A DNA stretch of 22,205 nt, taken from Phallusia fumigata (Eukaryota; Chordata; Ascidiacea; Phlebobranchia; Ascidiidae). The stretch covers positions 1-22,205 of the forward strand of contig QXVZ01000680.1 in assembly GCA_008931825.1 (NCBI GenBank), given 5' to 3'. Position numbers and translations under genes: made by a program. Of the stretch, positions 1-22,205 are shown piece after piece. The notes below the pieces were generated by a model that was given only the letters and a program-made list of their open reading frames with translations, was not told where the DNA came from and did not search any database. Each line of letters opens with the position of its first letter. The stretch's first letter is position 1.

Positions 1-19415
<19,415 letters not shown>

Positions 19416-19562
19416 ATAACCTTGAATAAGTTTGGCTTTGTAATCCGCGACCAATGACCATTTGTACAGTTTGATTTGTTTTCTTTCTTTTTATTGAACT
19501 GCGTGTATTTTTGTTACCCCTTCGCGTTGTTGGACTGGAAATGAACTTACCCGATTTTCGCC

Positions 19563-19588
19563 CACAAGACTGTTTCGACGGTCTTGTG
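19563..19588 (+). other. 3'UTR stem-loop
   Basis: Perfect inverted repeat CACAAGAC / GTCTTGTG separated by the 10-base loop TGTTTCGACG, followed by a T-rich stretch. It could be a regulatory RNA hairpin in the 3'UTR. Function unknown. Confidence 0.45.
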
Positions 19589-19728
19589 TTTTGTTGTTTT
19601 TCTTTTACTATTTTTTCATTTGCGTTTTGCGTTTTTGTGTCTTTTTATCGTTTGTCGTCAGCTGAGCTGACAGAACCCGACCCGGACCCGAACTGACCTG
19701 ACTTGTTGCTTTTTATTTTTATCATTGC

Positions 19729-19734
19729 AATAAA
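19729..19734 (+). promoter_or_regulatory. Polyadenylation signal AATAAA
   Basis: A canonical AATAAA lies about 315 bases after the stop codon. A G/T-rich stretch (CTTGGTGTGCG) starts about 20 bases downstream, as expected for the cleavage region. It marks the end of the mucin-like gene. Confidence 0.7.
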
Positions 19735-20337
19735 ATGCAAAAGCATTTTGAACTTGGTGTGCGATATTTTCAATTATCGCTTTAGGTACCTTTTTGACCG
19801 CAGAAATGATTTCCCTAGTTTAGGTTTATGTTCAGTTTTGATTAAACGGTAAAAGTACCTGCATGCAGTGCTATCACTTGTTCAAAGCAGGCAGCTGCAA
19901 ATGGCCTTACTGGTATGATCAGAGACCTCTGGTGTGATCACATTTTTTCAGAAATGAGAAATTTTAGGAAAATATGGGGAAATTTGGTAATAAATGAGCA
20001 TCAAACTCAAATCCTCTAGGTAGCCAGATTATGCATAAAAACAAGCAACAAAAATATTGAAAAAGACGTAAATTTGAAACAAAACAGTGGCCGGGTACGG
20101 ATAAATAAAGTTAGAGTCATATTTCGATTTTAAAAGTTTGAGAAAATATCATTCATCTCATTGGATTTCCCGGTGGAGGCAAATCTTGCAAAAGTGTAGT
20201 ACTATTGTTTTTCGGCAACTTTGGTTTCCTAAACTTGTCTATTTCGGGTGTTTCATGATGTTTTGAAAGAATAACGCTGTATGCGCAGACAGTGACATAC
20301 AAAATTCTTAATTGCACTACATAGAAAGTGTTTGTAG

Positions 20338-20490
20338 CAGAAACCATTGACGTAAAAACAGACTATACCAACAAAACGTTTGACATAAGGGAAAATACAG
20401 AGAACTTTGTATTTCGCAGACAAAAAATATGTCAAGTCAAGTGCATTTATGGTCCATTAGAATACAACTTACCCATAACAGCAAAAACAG
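20338..20490 (+). CDS. Possible exon of an unrecognised downstream gene
   Basis: A 153-base open segment between an acceptor (GTTTGTAG) and a donor (GTAAAC), phase 1 on both sides. The product contains ETIDVKTDYTNKTFDIREN, FVFRRQKICQVKC and YNLPITAKT, which looks more like protein than the surrounding AT-rich sequence. No family is recognised, no partner exon is secure, and the gap from the mucin-like gene's poly-A signal is about 600 bases. A chance ORF remains possible. Confidence 0.3.
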
Positions 20491-21655
20491 GTAAACATTT
20501 AACTAACATATGATTTTTTAAGATTTGTTATTTTTTACACAATTTGCATTTGAAAAAGTTTCAGAAAAATTCTTTCCTCAATATATTATCTGTGCTGGTC
20601 ACTTTTATATTCAACTGCCTGTGCTAGATGAATTTACTGAAGTATTGTGTTAGTCATATTTTAAAGTTATTTGTTAGAAATGCCTTTTAATCAGAGCAGT
20701 TTTTTTTTCGCCTAAACTCTGTCACAAAAGTTGCATGTAGTTTATACAGGTTAGTATTGGTAATTTACATCCATTAATGGCCAAAAGGTTTGCATTAAAC
20801 CTTGTGTCTGGCAGTAATATTGTTAGATACCGTAATCTGACTTTGCAGTAGCAAAAGAGAAAATTTTATTAAATTTCTGTACATTAGACAGTTCATTTAA
20901 CTTTCTGCAAAATTTAAGTGTTTTATATTGTGTCTCCATTTAATTGTTTTTTTGTAACCCAAGAATCATTTTATATTGGCCTTGTTATGATGTACTTAGG
21001 TTTATTGGTATTTAATGGCTAATGTCACCCAGACAAACAACAATTTTACACCAGTGTTTACCAATCTAATATTTTGTTGATTTTGATAGAATAACTATTT
21101 TGGCTTGGTGATTGTTGTAGTGCATTTGTGCCGAATGAACTCAACTCAACTTCATTTGGTCTCACATTAGCATTACATTTATGGCCAGACCACATATGGA
21201 ACCATTGTGCCATGCTCTTTCCTTGGTCCAAAGAGGTTGTTTCTTGTAACATAAAATATCACCAAGGAAATTACCTTATAGATTTTCAACTGAAGCACAA
21301 ATTTTATTTTTTGACATGCAGAAAAATTGTGTGTTGTGTCCAGCCGTAATTTATTTGTTATGAAGCCTTTGTTTGTGTCAACAGAACAATGTTGTTTTGT
21401 AATAATTTTATAATTGCTCTTCAATTGTAAACCACACAAGCTGTTTCAAGAACCACAGGATGATGCAGGCCCACCAATACAGTGCAGGTATGCATTTAAT
21501 TTGATGATGTATACTTGTCTGCTGCTAAATGTATGCAATTGTTTGTATGTGTTTGTATGTATACAGTCATATGTATTTTACATCATAATGTTATGCAAAG
21601 TTGTGTTTTTTATCTATGTGCCTAATTTTGATAGGTTAGAAATTTAGATGCATAT

Positions 21656-21720
21656 AATTTTGCATAAAAAATCGTAATTTTTAAGGTTTTAGTGAAAAAA
21701 CTGAAAATTTATGCAAAATT
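21656..21720. repeat. 13-bp perfect inverted repeat bounding a 65-base segment
   Basis: AATTTTGCATAAA (21656-21668) is repeated in reverse complement as TTTATGCAAAATT (21708-21720) with 39 bases between. It could fold as a hairpin or be a tiny MITE. No target duplication is evident. Confidence 0.5.
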
Positions 21721-21732
21721 TAAAATAAAGCT

Positions 21733-21912
21733 CTAATTGGTATCTGGTAAATACTGTGGCAGCTCACAGGACCCAAAGACCGGTACAGGTATCCCACTGG
21801 TGTAGTCACGCCATATGCACTTGAATGCTCTGTTGTTCTTAATAGGCCACTTGTCTATGTAGCAACCCGCATTGTTTTCTTTGTCATGGTGAAAGTATTT
21901 TGCTAGTCGCAT
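21733..21912 (-). CDS. 59-codon protein-like ORF on the minus strand, unknown
   Basis: Starts with ATG at 21912 and ends with TAG at 21733-21735. The product includes KYFHHDKENNAGCYIDKWP, then RAFKCIWRDYTSGIPVPVFG and SCELPQYLPDTN. It is richer in Trp, Tyr, Cys and Pro than random AT-rich sequence would give, and its base composition is clearly more GC-rich than its flanks. An in-frame TAA lies a few codons upstream of the ATG, so it is either a small gene or a last coding exon whose acceptor could be the AG of CGACTAG just inside. No family is recognised. Confidence 0.4.
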   Translation of the reverse strand: MRLAKYFHHDKENNAGCYIDKWPIKNNRAFKCIWRDYTSGIPVPVFGSCELPQYLPDTN

Positions 21913-22205
21913 GATTAGGTCTTACTAAATGCTGCCAACCAATGACATCTTGCGTGAAATCAATTATAGCATATACTTTGCAATGTTTTTTGACAACTGT
22001 TGTTGCTTACCAATTATTTATGTCATGTATATATACATGTGTTGTTTGCAATTCACATGGGAAATTTGCCTTGTATAGTTATTACTTGATGTCAACATCA
22101 CAAAGTCCAGTAAAGGTGTAAGGTTTTATGTGACACAGCGAAAATCAAATATGTTAATGGTTGGTATGTGAACTTTAGTTGCCATTCGACTTGTTCTGAT
22201 TTTTT

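Larger units (their letters stand above)
19416..19755 (+). other. 3' untranslated region
   Basis: Sequence from the stop codon to just past the AATAAA signal. It is T-rich and contains a perfect 8-bp hairpin (19563-19588) and a small direct-repeat patch (ACCCGA units near 19675-19692). An open frame of 61 codons lies inside it, but the composition is low-complexity (Phe-rich) and it has no splice or homology support. Confidence 0.6.
19756..22205. other. AT-rich region after the gene
   Basis: Apart from the two candidate coding segments and the inverted repeat listed separately, I see no gene, RNA or recognisable element here. Features of note are a 16-base perfect palindrome, CATGTATATATACATG, at 22024-22039, and T-rich runs around 20700 and 20948. 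Confidence 0.5.

Noticed and set aside
19511-19696. 61-codon open frame after the stop codon
   Set aside because: It lies in the 3'UTR of the main gene, is Phe-rich from T runs, and has no splice or family support.
20163-20186. P-loop-like peptide GFPGGGKS
   Set aside because: It sits in a short open stretch with a stop upstream and a stop about 30 codons downstream, and no ATPase sequence follows. Probably chance.

Overview
The window is eukaryotic: one intron-rich gene on the + strand fills bases 1 to about 19,750. It can be read by joining open segments that have AG/GT borders and compatible reading phases. Many compact introns (about 120-860 bp), AT-rich introns against GC-richer exons, tRNA-derived and hAT-type repeats, an N gap and a poly-G run all suggest a draft assembly of a small-genome marine invertebrate. 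An invertebrate chordate such as an ascidian is my best guess, by inference from the gene's domain mix and compact introns. The 5' end of the gene lies outside the window.

The gene encodes a large, cysteine-rich, secreted-type protein related to gel-forming mucins and von Willebrand factor. In order it carries: the end of a von Willebrand A (vWA) domain (1-985); a second vWA domain (1231-2900); a short threonine-rich linker plus a CysD (WxxW-type) domain (3275-4714); a third vWA domain (4965-6546); a second threonine-rich linker (6893-7192); a cysteine-rich segment (8047-8242); a von Willebrand D domain (8833-10372); the start of a C8 domain (10791-10911) running into an assembly gap (11410-11767); a string of VWC-like cysteine modules (11777-17057); a C-terminal cystine knot (17513-18116); and an extra tail of about 105 residues after the knot, ending at TAA 19413-19415. 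I count 34 exons, about 5.1 kb of coding sequence (about 1,690 codons). Phases agree at every junction except across the N gap.

The introns hold a tRNA-Arg-like relic (1713-1787, minus), a 171-base poly-G run (7413-7583), a hAT-like miniature element (about 18938-19052) and other hAT-like ends, two copies of a 42-bp dispersed repeat, and a repeat fragment whose minus strand resembles a hammerhead ribozyme core (13801-13845). A 3'UTR with a hairpin and an AATAAA signal closes the gene. The last 2.4 kb is mostly AT-rich intergenic sequence with one possible exon on the + strand (20338-20490) and one protein-like 59-codon ORF on the - strand (21733-21912), neither of which I recognise.

The gene product probably works as an extracellular matrix or mucus-forming polymer. 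VWD, VWC and the cystine knot are the parts used for disulfide-linked assembly in this family, CysD modules are typical of gel-forming mucins, and the vWA domains would add protein-protein binding surfaces. The combination and the post-knot tail are the most unusual points.
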